Both the position numbers and the translations under genes were made by a program. Shown one piece after another: positions 43,033-52,145 of a stretch of 64,000 nt of DNA. The notes below the pieces were generated by a model, which saw only the letters and a program-made list of their open reading frames with translations, was not told the DNA's origin and searched no databases. Origin of the DNA: Planctomycetia bacterium (lineage in GTDB: Bacteria; Planctomycetota; UBA8108; SXIK01); assembly GCA_005772855.1 (NCBI GenBank), contig SXIK01000173.1, positions 1 through 64,000 of the forward strand. The letters are read 5' to 3'. The first letter of the stretch is position 1. Every line of letters starts with the position of its first letter.

Positions 43033-45003
43033 ATGAACCTCAAGAAATTTCAACGCGGGATGCTTCCGGGAGGGGCATTGGTCCTCCTCTCGGGAGCCAT
43101 CCTGTGCTTCGCGCTCCTGCGCAACAGCACACCCGAAGCACCCCGGGCCTCGGCGTTTCCCGTCCCCGAACCACCGGAGTCCTTCCACGCAGTATCGGCT
43201 CAAACCTCGGCAAGAGACGTCGTCACAACAGGGCCACGAAGGACGTCGCCCGAAATAGCTGAAGCACCGGATGTGGCTGGTCTGCGTTGCCGCCTCATGG
43301 ACGCAGGGAGCGGCAGGCCCATCCCAAGGGCTCGCGGCGTTTTCATCATTCGAAGCGAAAAGATGCTCGCGTCGGAGTCAAAGGACTCGGACAGCTCGGG
43401 CTGGGTAACACTCAAGGGCCAAGAGCCTTCGCTCTACTCTTTGCAGGCACGGATCGAGGGCTATGTTCCACAGCAGAAGGCCGCCCTTCTCACACTGTCA
43501 GCGATCACGGAGGTGACGTTCAACCTCGAGAGGGGTGAGGAACTGCTCGGCGACGTCCTCGACGCCTCTGGAGCGGCCATCACTGTGTCGGAAGTACGGG
43601 CGTTTGTCGCACTTGCGAGCGCTCCAGAAAATGCGCGGGCAGTGACTCACGGCGACGGCAGCTTCCGCTTTCAGGGTCTCCGCCCCGGGACATGGACCGT
43701 CGTCGCTCAAGCCGAAGGCTACCGCACGGCCTCCCGGGTTGCGAAGGTGCCTGCAACGGACCGCCTCCGCATGGAGCTGAGCAAGGACCCTGGTTTTTCT
43801 GTGCTCATCACCGATGACACTGGAGCGCCACTCGAAGACGTACGCGTGGCTGTCCGGCATCCCACCCACGGGATTCGTGCCCTGGCGGCGTCGAGCTTCA
43901 CGGACAGGGATGGTAAAGCAAGGCTGCACGGGCTGCCCGAGAACACCGCAGATCTCATCGGCCTGGAGGCGAAAAAGAAAGGATTCCTTGACTGGGGACA
44001 GCCCGTGGCGCCCACGGAGCTTGAAGCCAAACCGTTTCACATTGTGCTGTCGCGAGGGTCCAACGTCTCGGGCCGTGTCGTCGATGAATCGAGTGAGGGT
44101 GTCGCGGGGGCTGAAGTGACCCTCCTGGACCCTGACGAGGCAAAGCCCCAAAGGATCAAGACGAACTCGAGGGGTGAGTTCCACATCCGCAATGTCACGC
44201 CGAAGGTCTACACGATCTTCGCTTGCACCGCCGAGAAGGGCTCGAGCGACTCGACCCTGATCGAGCCAGGCTCTGACAACACCACAGAGGATTTGACCCT
44301 GATTCTAAAGGCCGGGACCGGCGTGATCGCAGGGCGAGTTGTCGACCAGGATGGACGCGCCATCCCCCTTGTCCCGGTCACTCTGAGCACTGGGTCCCCA
44401 CCACGGCAAGGGCTGCTCAGAACCGTCACCAACGAGGACGGGCGGTTTCACTTCGCTGGGCTTGTCCCGGAAAACGTCGGCGTACGGAGAACTGTCATGG
44501 TAGGCGGTGGCAGGACTGCCCGCTCGGTGCGTGAGGTGTCACTCGGGGAGGAAAACGTCGAGCTCGTCACGGCCAAGCTCTCGACACTGACGGGCTTCGT
44601 CACAGGAGACTCGGCGCCAGTAGCATTTGAGGTTCATCTCCACATGGAGGCTGCCGAAAAAGGGGCCGACCGCGTCTTCCGGTTCGGCTCCAGCAGCCAC
44701 TGGTTCAAGATCGAGGGCGTTGAGCCTGGCCGCTACCGACTCAGCGTTGTTGCACAGGGCGAGGTGCTCGCGACGGTCGATGGTCTCCAGGTGCTACCTG
44801 GAGAAAATATTGGCCCAATTGCGCTGAGGGCCTATTCCAGTGGGCGCTTCGTCGACCCGAGGCCAGGCGAACGGCCGCGCGGCAAGGAGCGAGGACGAAG
44901 AAGTATTCGGAGTAAACGACGAATCGGAGCGACGCAGCATCGCGGACCCGCAGCCGGCCAAGGCCAGAATGGCCTACTGGGCCAGGGTCCAGCAGCCCGT
45001 TGA
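43033..45003 (+). CDS. Carboxypeptidase-regulatory-like repeat protein, exported; 3' end probably frameshifted
   Basis: A 656-aa protein with an N-terminal membrane/signal segment (GGALVLLSGAILCFALL) and a series of about five to six carboxypeptidase-regulatory-like (Ig-like beta) repeats, e.g. GELLGDVLDASGAAITVSEV, RFQGLRPGTWTVVAQAEGYR, GSNVSGRVVDESSEGVAGAE and GVIAGRVVDQDGRAIPLVPV. Such domains usually mediate surface adhesion or structure. From about 44830 the annotated frame becomes Arg/Gly-rich (RPRGKERGRRSIRSKRRI) with weak G/C wobble, while the +1 frame to 45061 has strong wobble bias and normal composition, so a one-base shift is likely. Confidence 0.8.
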   Translation: MNLKKFQRGMLPGGALVLLSGAILCFALLRNSTPEAPRASAFPVPEPPESFHAVSAQTSARDVVTTGPRRTSPEIAEAPDVAGLRCRLMDAGSGRPIPRARGVFIIRSEKMLASESKDSDSSGWVTLKGQEPSLYSLQARIEGYVPQQKAALLTLSAITEVTFNLERGEELLGDVLDASGAAITVSEVRAFVALASAPENARAVTHGDGSFRFQGLRPGTWTVVAQAEGYRTASRVAKVPATDRLRMELSKDPGFSVLITDDTGAPLEDVRVAVRHPTHGIRALAASSFTDRDGKARLHGLPENTADLIGLEAKKKGFLDWGQPVAPTELEAKPFHIVLSRGSNVSGRVVDESSEGVAGAEVTLLDPDEAKPQRIKTNSRGEFHIRNVTPKVYTIFACTAEKGSSDSTLIEPGSDNTTEDLTLILKAGTGVIAGRVVDQDGRAIPLVPVTLSTGSPPRQGLLRTVTNEDGRFHFAGLVPENVGVRRTVMVGGGRTARSVREVSLGEENVELVTAKLSTLTGFVTGDSAPVAFEVHLHMEAAEKGADRVFRFGSSSHWFKIEGVEPGRYRLSVVAQGEVLATVDGLQVLPGENIGPIALRAYSSGRFVDPRPGERPRGKERGRRSIRSKRRIGATQHRGPAAGQGQNGLLGQGPAAR

Positions 45004-45030
45004 CCGGATCCTGCTGATAAAGATCAACGC

Positions 45031-46530
45031 TCAGTTCAGGGGAAGGTTGATCCCAAGCTGAAACGACACGCCAGCGCGCTCGGGAACTTTATTCGAACTA
45101 CTGCCAGCAGAAACTTCCGTGAAATCAGGAATGAGGCTTGCAGCAAGATCGAAGCTGAGCACCCAGAGCCGAAATCCGAGGCCAGCGTGAAGCAGCAGGT
45201 CTTCCTCGGACTCGGAGAGATTCTTCGAAACGCCTGCGCGAAGGAAGAGGACGTCACCCAGACCCAGCTCGGCCCCACCTCCCACCAGCTGCGACTTGTA
45301 GCCTCGCAAGGCCTCCGAGTGATTGCGAAGCACGTCAATGTCGGCTGCCAACGTGAGGCCAAGGAATCCTCCCAGAGACTGAAAGGGCGAGACGCCAATG
45401 CCCGCCCGAACCTGTCGCTCGATCTCGTAGTCCCCTGGGCCCTTGAAATCAAAGTGGGGGTTGTTCAAATTGCGCCCGACAACTCCTAGCGAAACCCATG
45501 GGACCGGCTGCACAAGCACGCCAACATCCACCCCCCAGTTGAGAGACTCCTCACGATTGGTTTCGTCGAACAAGTCGTCGTGCAAGTCTCCTGGATTCTC
45601 AATATCTCTCAGCGTGAAGGGCTTGTAGTACGTCCAGCCGTTCAAGACTTTCACGTTAACACCCACCGAGAAAACCTCGAAGAAGGGGTGCGCATAGCTA
45701 AGAGCATACTCTTGCAGCAGGATTCCGCGAAGGTTGACCCCGGAGGAGTTGTTCGTGAAGTTGGCGCCTGGACTACCGCCGATATTGGCTGCCGTGGCCT
45801 CGAGAATTCTCCGGATGTTCGATTGCACCGTCGAGTTGCCGACATCCACACCGGTCTGCTCGGCCTGGAAAACGATCTCCTCGGCCTGTTCCTGGGTCGC
45901 CACGCCCCCCGCCGCCAAATCGTCGGCAAAGGCCTGCCCTCCGGGACTCAACTGACCCGAACGGTCATTGCCACCACCAATGGCGCCTGTCAGGCCGTTG
46001 TCACCGAGTGAGAGGTTGGTGAAATCAACGTTGGCGAGCCCTCCCGCGTGCGCGACTCCCAGAGCCGAGAAGCCGAACTGGCCGATCCGCGCCATGACTC
46101 CGCCGGAAGCCTGCGTCACGAGGCCAGTGCCGGGCCTTTGAAGGTCGGGTAACTCCTCAGCGAGCAATTTGATAGCCTTCTGGATCTGCCCTGAATCAAG
46201 AGGCGTGCCGGCGTCGAGCGCAGCGTCGATGTCGTCGAACCCCAGGTCCTTGACAAGATCTCCAATGTCGTCCACCTCGCCCAGAAAGTCATTTGCAGCG
46301 AAGGCGCTGCCCGAGACGGGGATCTCTACATCCCAGAAGGTGGCTGGAGGAACTCTGGGCGGCGCGAACGAGGCAGGATTCCAATAGGCGCTGAGGCCGC
46401 CTCGCGCAATTGCCACACCGGCTCCTCCCATCCCCATGGCTCGGGGCCCGACAATGCTCCACTCCTCGGCACCCAGTGAGCCAGCCGCGACGAACGCCAG
46501 TCCAATCCATGGTGAGATCTTTCGATGCAT
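45031..46530 (-). CDS. Outer-membrane beta-barrel protein of the TraF_2 type
   Basis: A 499-aa exported protein with a signal peptide (WIGLAFVAAGSLGA) and the family N-terminus RAMGMGGAGVAIARGGLSAYWNPASFA. The body is a predicted beta-barrel with alternating strands (LSYAHPFFEVFSVGVNVKVL, GVDVGVLVQPVPWVSLGVVG) and ends in an outer-membrane-like strand (VSFQLGINLPLN). Databases often name this family 'conjugal transfer protein TraF', but no conjugation genes are near; an FadL/PorV-like transport or scaffold role is as likely. It converges with the repeat protein. Confidence 0.8.
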   Translation of the reverse strand: MHRKISPWIGLAFVAAGSLGAEEWSIVGPRAMGMGGAGVAIARGGLSAYWNPASFAPPRVPPATFWDVEIPVSGSAFAANDFLGEVDDIGDLVKDLGFDDIDAALDAGTPLDSGQIQKAIKLLAEELPDLQRPGTGLVTQASGGVMARIGQFGFSALGVAHAGGLANVDFTNLSLGDNGLTGAIGGGNDRSGQLSPGGQAFADDLAAGGVATQEQAEEIVFQAEQTGVDVGNSTVQSNIRRILEATAANIGGSPGANFTNNSSGVNLRGILLQEYALSYAHPFFEVFSVGVNVKVLNGWTYYKPFTLRDIENPGDLHDDLFDETNREESLNWGVDVGVLVQPVPWVSLGVVGRNLNNPHFDFKGPGDYEIERQVRAGIGVSPFQSLGGFLGLTLAADIDVLRNHSEALRGYKSQLVGGGAELGLGDVLFLRAGVSKNLSESEEDLLLHAGLGFRLWVLSFDLAASLIPDFTEVSAGSSSNKVPERAGVSFQLGINLPLN

Positions 46531-46646
46531 ACTCAGTCCTCTTGTTGAAACATTTCCATGCTCTGGTTATTCCTATCGGCTCGACCGTGCGATGAGTGTT
46601 CGCGGAAGATGAATTTAAGGCGTTATCGGAAGGAAAGAAGGGAAGA

Positions 46647-48818
46647 GTGACCCCAACCGGCCTAGCGATATCAAGACCCGCCGTGCTCGTCGAGGACGTC
46701 GCAGCAGCCACCTCGCTGGCCGTAAACAAGGTGCGTGGTGCGATTCAGCTCCTTGAGGAAGGTGCCTCGATCCCGTTCATCGCCAGGTACCGCAAGGAAC
46801 GAACAGGCGCTCTTGATGAGACCCAGCTGCGGACTGTCGCAGACATGCTCGCCTACTTCACCGAGCTTGCGGAACGAAAAGGAACCGTGCTGAGGAGCAT
46901 CGAGGAGCAGGGCCAGCTCGACGATGCTCTTCGGCGTAAGATCCTCCTCACGAAAAGCCGACAGGAGCTCGAAGACATCTACCTGCCCTTCAAACCGCAG
47001 CGCCGCACAAGGGCGGCCATTGCACGCGAACGGGGTCTTGGGCCTCTGGCGGCCTACTTGAGCGAGGCGCAGGACAGCGGCACTTCTCGAGAGGCGCTCA
47101 TCCAGCCGTTCGTGAACGTCGACAAGGGAGTCTCCAATGCAAATGCGGCTCTGCAGGGAGCCTGCGACATCCTTGCCGAGGAGTGGGCTGAGCAACCTGC
47201 TGTACGCCAGTGGCTGCGCACGGAGCTAAAGGCCGGCGCTCTGAGCTCCCGGGTGCGCAAGGACTGGAAGGAGAAACCCAGCAAGTTTGAGATGTACTAC
47301 GATTTCAAGGAGCCGCTTGAGAAGATGCCCTCTCACCGCTACCTGGCCATGCGTCGTGGTGAGGCAGAAGGGGTACTCTCGATCGGAATCGAGGTCGACG
47401 AGGAGTCACTTCTCGAACGGTTCGCCAGCAAGGTCCTCAAGAATCCACGCTTCTCCTTTCAAAAGGACCTTCTTGAGACGGTCAAGGACTGCTACTCAAG
47501 GCTCCTTTTCCCCTCGATCGAGGCCGAGGCGCTGATGGAAGCGAAACAGGCCGCCGAGGAAGAGGCCATCAAGGTCTTCGCCAGGACTTTGCGGGATCTC
47601 CTCCTGGCTCCGCCGGCCGGTCCGAAAACCGTCATGGGAATCGACCCGGGTTTCCGCACGGGCTGCAAGGTGGCAGTCGTTGACTCAACGGGCAAGTTCC
47701 TCGAGAAGACCACCATTTACCCCACGCCTCCCGAAAGTCGCTCCGCCGAGGCTTCGAGAGCGCTCGCGAGCCTGATCAAGAAGCACGGGGTCGAGATCAT
47801 CGCGATTGGTAACGGCACCGCATCCCGGGAGACCGACGAGTTCGTTGGAAAGTTTCTAAAGGAGGCTGGCCTCAACACCTCGAAGGTCTCTGTCAACGAG
47901 TCGGGTGCTTCAATATACTCTGCAAGCGAGCTCGCCGTGGCGGAGTTCCCCGATCTGGACGTGACGGTGCGAGGCGCGATCTCCATCGCACGGCGGTTGC
48001 AAGACCCGCTGTCGGAGCTGGTCAAGATTGATGCCAAGTCGATCGGCGTGGGTCAGTACCAGCATGACGTCCATCAGACGCAACTTCGGTCGGCTCTCGA
48101 CCGGGAGGTGGAGTCCTGTGTGAACCGAGTGGGCGTGGACGTCAACACAGCAAGCACCCAGCTGCTCTCCTATGTCTGTGGTATTGGACCAAGGCTCGCG
48201 GACGCAATCGTACAGTTCCGCAACGAGCGCGGGCCCTTCAAGAGTCGGAGCGAGATTCAATCTGTCCCGCGTTTCGGCTCAAAGGCCTTCGAGCAGAGCG
48301 CTGGGTTCTTGAGAATCCGAGGCGGGGTCGAGCCACTGGACAACTCGGCGGTGCACCCCGAGAGCTACTATGTCGTCGAGAAAATGGCCCACGCCTTGGG
48401 CAAGCGGACTTCTGATCTGATCGGCCATATCGAACCTCTCAAGCGGCTCAAGGCCTCCGATTTCGTCGACGGCAAGGTTGGGCTGCCTACCGTGGAGGAC
48501 ATCGTCGAGGAGCTCGAGAAGCCCGGCCGCGACCCCCGCAAGGAGTTCAAGGTGGCTCGTTTCAGTGAGACCGTGCACGAGATCTGTGATTTGAAGCCGG
48601 GGATGGCGCTTGAAGGAGTCATCACCAACGTCACGAAGTTCGGTGCGTTCGTCGATATCGGTGTCCACACCGACGGGCTGATCCACGTCTCGGAGCTGGA
48701 CAAGAAATTCGTGCGCGATCCCGCCGAGGTGGTGGCCGTTGGCGACATCGTCCGGGTAAAGGTCCTTACGATCGATCCGGAGCGAAAGCGCATCGGCCTG
48801 AGCCGCAAGCAAGCCTGA
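46647..48818 (+). CDS. tex: RNA-binding transcription accessory protein Tex
   Basis: About 723 aa from the GTG at 46647, which follows a purine-rich RBS; the ORF opens at a GTG at 46596. Order: N-terminal helical Tex domain (LLEEGASIPFIARYRKERTG), YqgF/RNase H-like domain (VMGIDPGFRTGCKVAVVDST), tandem helix-hairpin-helix region (NTASTQLLSYVCGIGPRLAD), and a C-terminal S1 RNA-binding domain (MALEGVITNVTKFGAFVDIG). Conserved cytoplasmic nucleic-acid-binding factor affecting transcription. A terminator hairpin overlaps its stop. Confidence 0.95.
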   Translation: MTPTGLAISRPAVLVEDVAAATSLAVNKVRGAIQLLEEGASIPFIARYRKERTGALDETQLRTVADMLAYFTELAERKGTVLRSIEEQGQLDDALRRKILLTKSRQELEDIYLPFKPQRRTRAAIARERGLGPLAAYLSEAQDSGTSREALIQPFVNVDKGVSNANAALQGACDILAEEWAEQPAVRQWLRTELKAGALSSRVRKDWKEKPSKFEMYYDFKEPLEKMPSHRYLAMRRGEAEGVLSIGIEVDEESLLERFASKVLKNPRFSFQKDLLETVKDCYSRLLFPSIEAEALMEAKQAAEEEAIKVFARTLRDLLLAPPAGPKTVMGIDPGFRTGCKVAVVDSTGKFLEKTTIYPTPPESRSAEASRALASLIKKHGVEIIAIGNGTASRETDEFVGKFLKEAGLNTSKVSVNESGASIYSASELAVAEFPDLDVTVRGAISIARRLQDPLSELVKIDAKSIGVGQYQHDVHQTQLRSALDREVESCVNRVGVDVNTASTQLLSYVCGIGPRLADAIVQFRNERGPFKSRSEIQSVPRFGSKAFEQSAGFLRIRGGVEPLDNSAVHPESYYVVEKMAHALGKRTSDLIGHIEPLKRLKASDFVDGKVGLPTVEDIVEELEKPGRDPRKEFKVARFSETVHEICDLKPGMALEGVITNVTKFGAFVDIGVHTDGLIHVSELDKKFVRDPAEVVAVGDIVRVKVLTIDPERKRIGLSRKQA

Positions 48819-48844
48819 AAGGAGGGAACGTCCCCCTTTCAGGC
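48813..48844. terminator. Bidirectional terminator between tex and the LarA-like gene
   Basis: GCCTGAAAGG...CCTTTCAGGC-type stem (9 bp plus a GGGA/TCCC extension) with a short ACG loop sits exactly between the convergent stop codons. Confidence 0.65.
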
Positions 48845-50143
48845 TCATATTTCTTGCCGGTGAAACACTGATTCAAGATTACCGTTCGCGTCGAGCCTCA
48901 TGGGCTCGGGCGCCGAGACAACCTGGAGACCCGTCCTTGATTGGACGAGGGGCAGGCACGCCTCGGAGAGACAAACGTTCTCGAGCTCGAGGGTGTCGTG
49001 AATATGGACCAAGAGAGGCCCGCCGGGTCGTCGGGGGCAGGTCTTGATCGCGGTGAGCAAAGCCTCCAGGTCGTTTCTTGCAACCACTGGAGACCTGGCA
49101 TTGTGGGGCGTGCACGCGGTCACTGCATTGATCGTGGTGATCGGGTAGTTAACTTTCTTGATGAAGCGCTCCGGGACAAAATCGACCAGCCCCATGCCGA
49201 CCGCGTTGCCATCGCTTTCATCGCTGAGATCACAGACAATAATTCTGTAAATGGAGGGCATCCAATCCTTCCATGGGACACCCTGAAGGTACCCGCAAAC
49301 CCCGCGACCGATGATGTTCGTGTCGAGCCCAGCGCCCGAGATGTTCTTTCCCATACGGTCGCAAAGGAGGACATCGATCTCCTTGAGAGGCAAGCTTCCC
49401 ATGAGCTGCCTCGACTCCTCCAGAAGACGCGCCTCATGCTCGAAGAATCCGTCAACCGCCACGCCCTCAACCTTCGCTGTCTCGTGGTAGGCGTTCTCGA
49501 GGATCGCGAGCCCTCCCAGAATCTTTCCAGTCGAGACGATCTTGCGAGCAGCGCCCTCGATCGCGGCACCAAGACCCAGGTCAAAAATGCGGCTGTGGTA
49601 TTCCTGCGCCCCGACATACTTCCCGAGACCGATCGCGCAGATCTTCGAGAGGCCGCTCTCGATCCGGCCCTTGTAATCCGTGTGCGGCTTGACTCGGTTC
49701 ATGAGAATGATGCCGTCCGAATTCCACGCCGCCTCCGCAATGAAGACCTCGATCCCCTCGCTCGTGCGCCCGAGGCTCCGCGTCTGCATCTGATCCCGGA
49801 TCGGCGCGCCCATCGACTGTTCCGTGACGCCGTAGTGCGCAATCAAGTGCCGCTGCCCTTCCGCCACCGCACCGCCATGGCTTCCCATTGCAGGGATAAC
49901 AAAAGGCCGCGCATCACGACTCTTCAAGAACTCGACGGCCGCCTTCGTCATTTCGGCAATGCCGGCGATGCCTCGACTGCCGACCGTGACACCGATCTCG
50001 GCACCCGGCTGGATCGTGCCCCTCGGGAAGAGCTTCTCGAGCTCGGCTTTCACGGCCTGGCTCAGGTCGATGACGCGTGGACGGGGAAAGCGCTGACGCG
50101 CAAGGAACATTCGGGGGAGGCTGTCGGCGTTTGTTGGCATCAA
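48845..50143 (-). CDS. LarA-like (lactate racemase N-terminal domain) protein
   Basis: A 432-aa protein resembling the nickel-pincer lactate racemase family: TVGSRGIAGIAEMTKAAVEF near residue 53, VIPAMGSHGGA with a candidate nucleotide/nickel ligand histidine, RVKPHTDYKGRIESGLSK with a second histidine, and CDRMGKNISGAGLD later. Many family members racemise or epimerise other hydroxyacids, and the substrate here is unknown. Nickel-cofactor genes (larB/C/E) are not in the window. Start could be 50143, 50140 or 50110. Confidence 0.75.
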   Translation of the reverse strand: MMPTNADSLPRMFLARQRFPRPRVIDLSQAVKAELEKLFPRGTIQPGAEIGVTVGSRGIAGIAEMTKAAVEFLKSRDARPFVIPAMGSHGGAVAEGQRHLIAHYGVTEQSMGAPIRDQMQTRSLGRTSEGIEVFIAEAAWNSDGIILMNRVKPHTDYKGRIESGLSKICAIGLGKYVGAQEYHSRIFDLGLGAAIEGAARKIVSTGKILGGLAILENAYHETAKVEGVAVDGFFEHEARLLEESRQLMGSLPLKEIDVLLCDRMGKNISGAGLDTNIIGRGVCGYLQGVPWKDWMPSIYRIIVCDLSDESDGNAVGMGLVDFVPERFIKKVNYPITTINAVTACTPHNARSPVVARNDLEALLTAIKTCPRRPGGPLLVHIHDTLELENVCLSEACLPLVQSRTGLQVVSAPEPMRLDANGNLESVFHRQEI

Positions 50144-50440
50144 GTCACCATGCTACGGAGGCTCTTGCGTGCTTTCTATCTATGTATGTCGGCCCTTGCC
50201 GAGGTCTTCCTTGGCAATCTGCTCAAGAGTTGGAGGACGTTCTTTTTCTGACTGTTCGGCACGGTCTTCTCGTCTGAATCAAGCTCCTGAAGCGCCAGAA
50301 TGCTTCAATACTACGAAGCTTACCCGCGGGATACCACAGGGTACCCCAACAGCCCTTCCAACCAGCACGCGCAGCACAATTGCGAGTGATTCCCGCGAAT
50401 GCAGCAGCAGAGACCTTCCTGCTGCCATCGCCTCGGGCGA
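50144..50440. other. Intergenic region, nothing recognised
   Basis: About 297 bp between two minus-strand genes. No repeat copy, hairpin or supportable ORF is seen; it should contain the promoter of the LarA-like gene. Confidence 0.5.
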
Positions 50441-51097
50441 TTAGCCCGACACCAGCCAAACGACGGGGCGTCGCACCGTGACGCTCTCTATCTCCGCTGG
50501 CACCTGAACTTCGTAGTCAGCGAGGCGCTCGAGGCCCGCCTCGGGCAGGTACGCGCGACCGGGATCTCCCACCAGGACGATGGCGCCACGACGTGCGGCC
50601 TCGCGAACCCACGACGCAACTTGAGCCGACATCGCTCGTGCATAGAAGAGGTCTCCCGCCAGGACGACGTCGATTGGCGGCACCGGTGGCTCGCTCGTGA
50701 GACGGTCCCGCGTCTCAAGCTCGATCACGAGGCCATTGGCCTCGGCGTTGAGACCCGCCATTCGGATCGCCCAGGGGTCGATGTCGTTTGCAATCACTTG
50801 AAACGCACCCGCGCGAGCGGCCGCAAGCGCCGCAAGCCCGTTTCCACAGCCCAGGTCAAGCGTTCGCTTGCCCGCCACAAGCCCCGCATGATCCAGAAGA
50901 TAACGTGCGAGGGCCTGGCTTCCCGCCCAGGTGTAGGCCCAGTAAGGTGGCTCGACCGTGTGTCCCAGGAGCCTCTCGGCATCCTCCCATATCGGTACAA
51001 GTTGGCACGACTCGCGAATCAGGAGCTCGGGGCAAAGCGGCGGATGACACAGGCGGGTATACCTCCGCACCAACTCGCCAAAGGCGTCTTCACTCAT
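50441..51097 (-). CDS. Class I SAM-dependent methyltransferase (METTL20/ETFB-lysine methyltransferase-like)
   Basis: A 218-aa methyltransferase. Motif I TLDLGCGNGLAALAAARAGA, acidic residue in VIANDIDPWAI, post-motif VVLAGDLFYARAM, and C-terminal VLVGDPGRAYLP match the nicotinamide N-methyltransferase-like/METTL20 group, which methylates protein lysines such as in electron-transfer flavoprotein beta. Substrate here is inference. Length is typical for a single-domain enzyme. Confidence 0.82.
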   Translation of the reverse strand: MSEDAFGELVRRYTRLCHPPLCPELLIRESCQLVPIWEDAERLLGHTVEPPYWAYTWAGSQALARYLLDHAGLVAGKRTLDLGCGNGLAALAAARAGAFQVIANDIDPWAIRMAGLNAEANGLVIELETRDRLTSEPPVPPIDVVLAGDLFYARAMSAQVASWVREAARRGAIVLVGDPGRAYLPEAGLERLADYEVQVPAEIESVTVRRPVVWLVSG

Positions 51098-51199
51098 GGG
51101 ACCGATCGTACCTGCGAAATTCAGAAGGCTCCTGGCTCAAATCGGAATCGCCTCTTTAAGGACCACAGGGCCACGAACTGCGCAGGATCTTGGACCTTC

Positions 51200-52129
51200 C
51201 TATCGCCCCTCGTCGATTCCCTTGGGATTCTCTTCTGTGATCTCAAGGAGGTAGCCCGATGGATCCTTGGTGACAAAATACCTCCGTCCCTTCGAGGCAA
51301 GCTCGGCATCCACTATCGACGCGTTCATGGCCACGGCATTGTCGTAATGTCGGTCGAAGTCGGAGACATGGAACACAAAAATAGCGCCCCACCCGAGGCA
51401 TGACGGCGCCGGCCCGAGAAGGTAAGGATCACTCGCACGAGTCTTGTGGCGGCCATGGATCGCAAAGTGGATCCCATCAAACTCAAACTCTGCATAGCCA
51501 CCACTGACCTGGTTCACGCGGACAGGGTCGACTCCGAGCAGTCCACGATAAAAAGCCTCGGAAGCAGCCGGATCCCGGGAGGCCAGCATGATAAGCCCCA
51601 GGCGAGGCCTGGGCAACGGCACGTGAAGATTCGCTTTCGAGAGTCGGCTCAAGATCTCCGACTGCGTCCGCTCCAGCCGGGCCAGGTTAGTGAAAAGGTC
51701 CCTCTCTCTCAGCCGTTCGTCAAACTCTGCCTCACAGGCCGCCAGAAGGTTACGAGAGAGGTTGATGAATCCGCGCAACTCGGAGCGCACGCTGGCATCG
51801 TTCCATACCTCTCGAAGGAACACTCCCGCATCCGGCCTCGATTGCCACAGCCGGCCATAGCGGGCCACGTATTCACGGGCCGCGAGCGGCTCACCGTCAG
51901 CGCCTGCGTACCAGATCCGCTGCACATGAAACTCCTCGCCCAGGAGGAGTGGCGCAATGTAGAGGTTCGCGAAGAATCCGGCCCGCAGGAGTGCGACGGC
52001 CCGCGGAATCTGGGACTTCTCGATCGCCTCCAGCGCAGAGTTGAAAAGCTCGTAAGGATTCTGTGTTTCGGATTGCAATTGTGAGACGTACGCCGCCTTC
52101 CCGTGATTTGACCCCGAGCCCACGAGCAC
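51200..52129 (-). CDS. Protein with N-terminal helical domain fused to a VOC (glyoxalase-like) domain
   Basis: About 309 aa from a GTG at 52129 (ORF open to 52186, which would overlap mutY). The N-terminal 170 residues are helical and unrecognised (PYELFNSALEAIEKSQIPRA, FANLYIAPLLLGEEFHVQRI). The C-terminal 120 residues form a vicinal-oxygen-chelate domain: LGLIMLASRDPAASEAFYRG, GIHFAIHGRHK, WGAIFVFHVSDFDRHYDNAV, FVTKDPSGYLLEITE. The usual metal ligands (His/Glu) are partly recognisable, so dioxygenase, lyase or binding roles are all possible. Confidence 0.75.
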   Translation of the reverse strand: MLVGSGSNHGKAAYVSQLQSETQNPYELFNSALEAIEKSQIPRAVALLRAGFFANLYIAPLLLGEEFHVQRIWYAGADGEPLAAREYVARYGRLWQSRPDAGVFLREVWNDASVRSELRGFINLSRNLLAACEAEFDERLRERDLFTNLARLERTQSEILSRLSKANLHVPLPRPRLGLIMLASRDPAASEAFYRGLLGVDPVRVNQVSGGYAEFEFDGIHFAIHGRHKTRASDPYLLGPAPSCLGWGAIFVFHVSDFDRHYDNAVAMNASIVDAELASKGRRYFVTKDPSGYLLEITEENPKGIDEGR

Positions 52130-52145
52130 AGTATATCTAACATGC

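Noticed and set aside
45031-46530. Conjugation system suggested by the 'TraF' family name
   Set aside because: The protein looks like an outer-membrane barrel and no other transfer genes are present.
48941-50251. 436-aa plus-strand ORF antisense to the LarA-like gene
   Set aside because: The minus-strand product has recognisable motifs; the plus frame has none.
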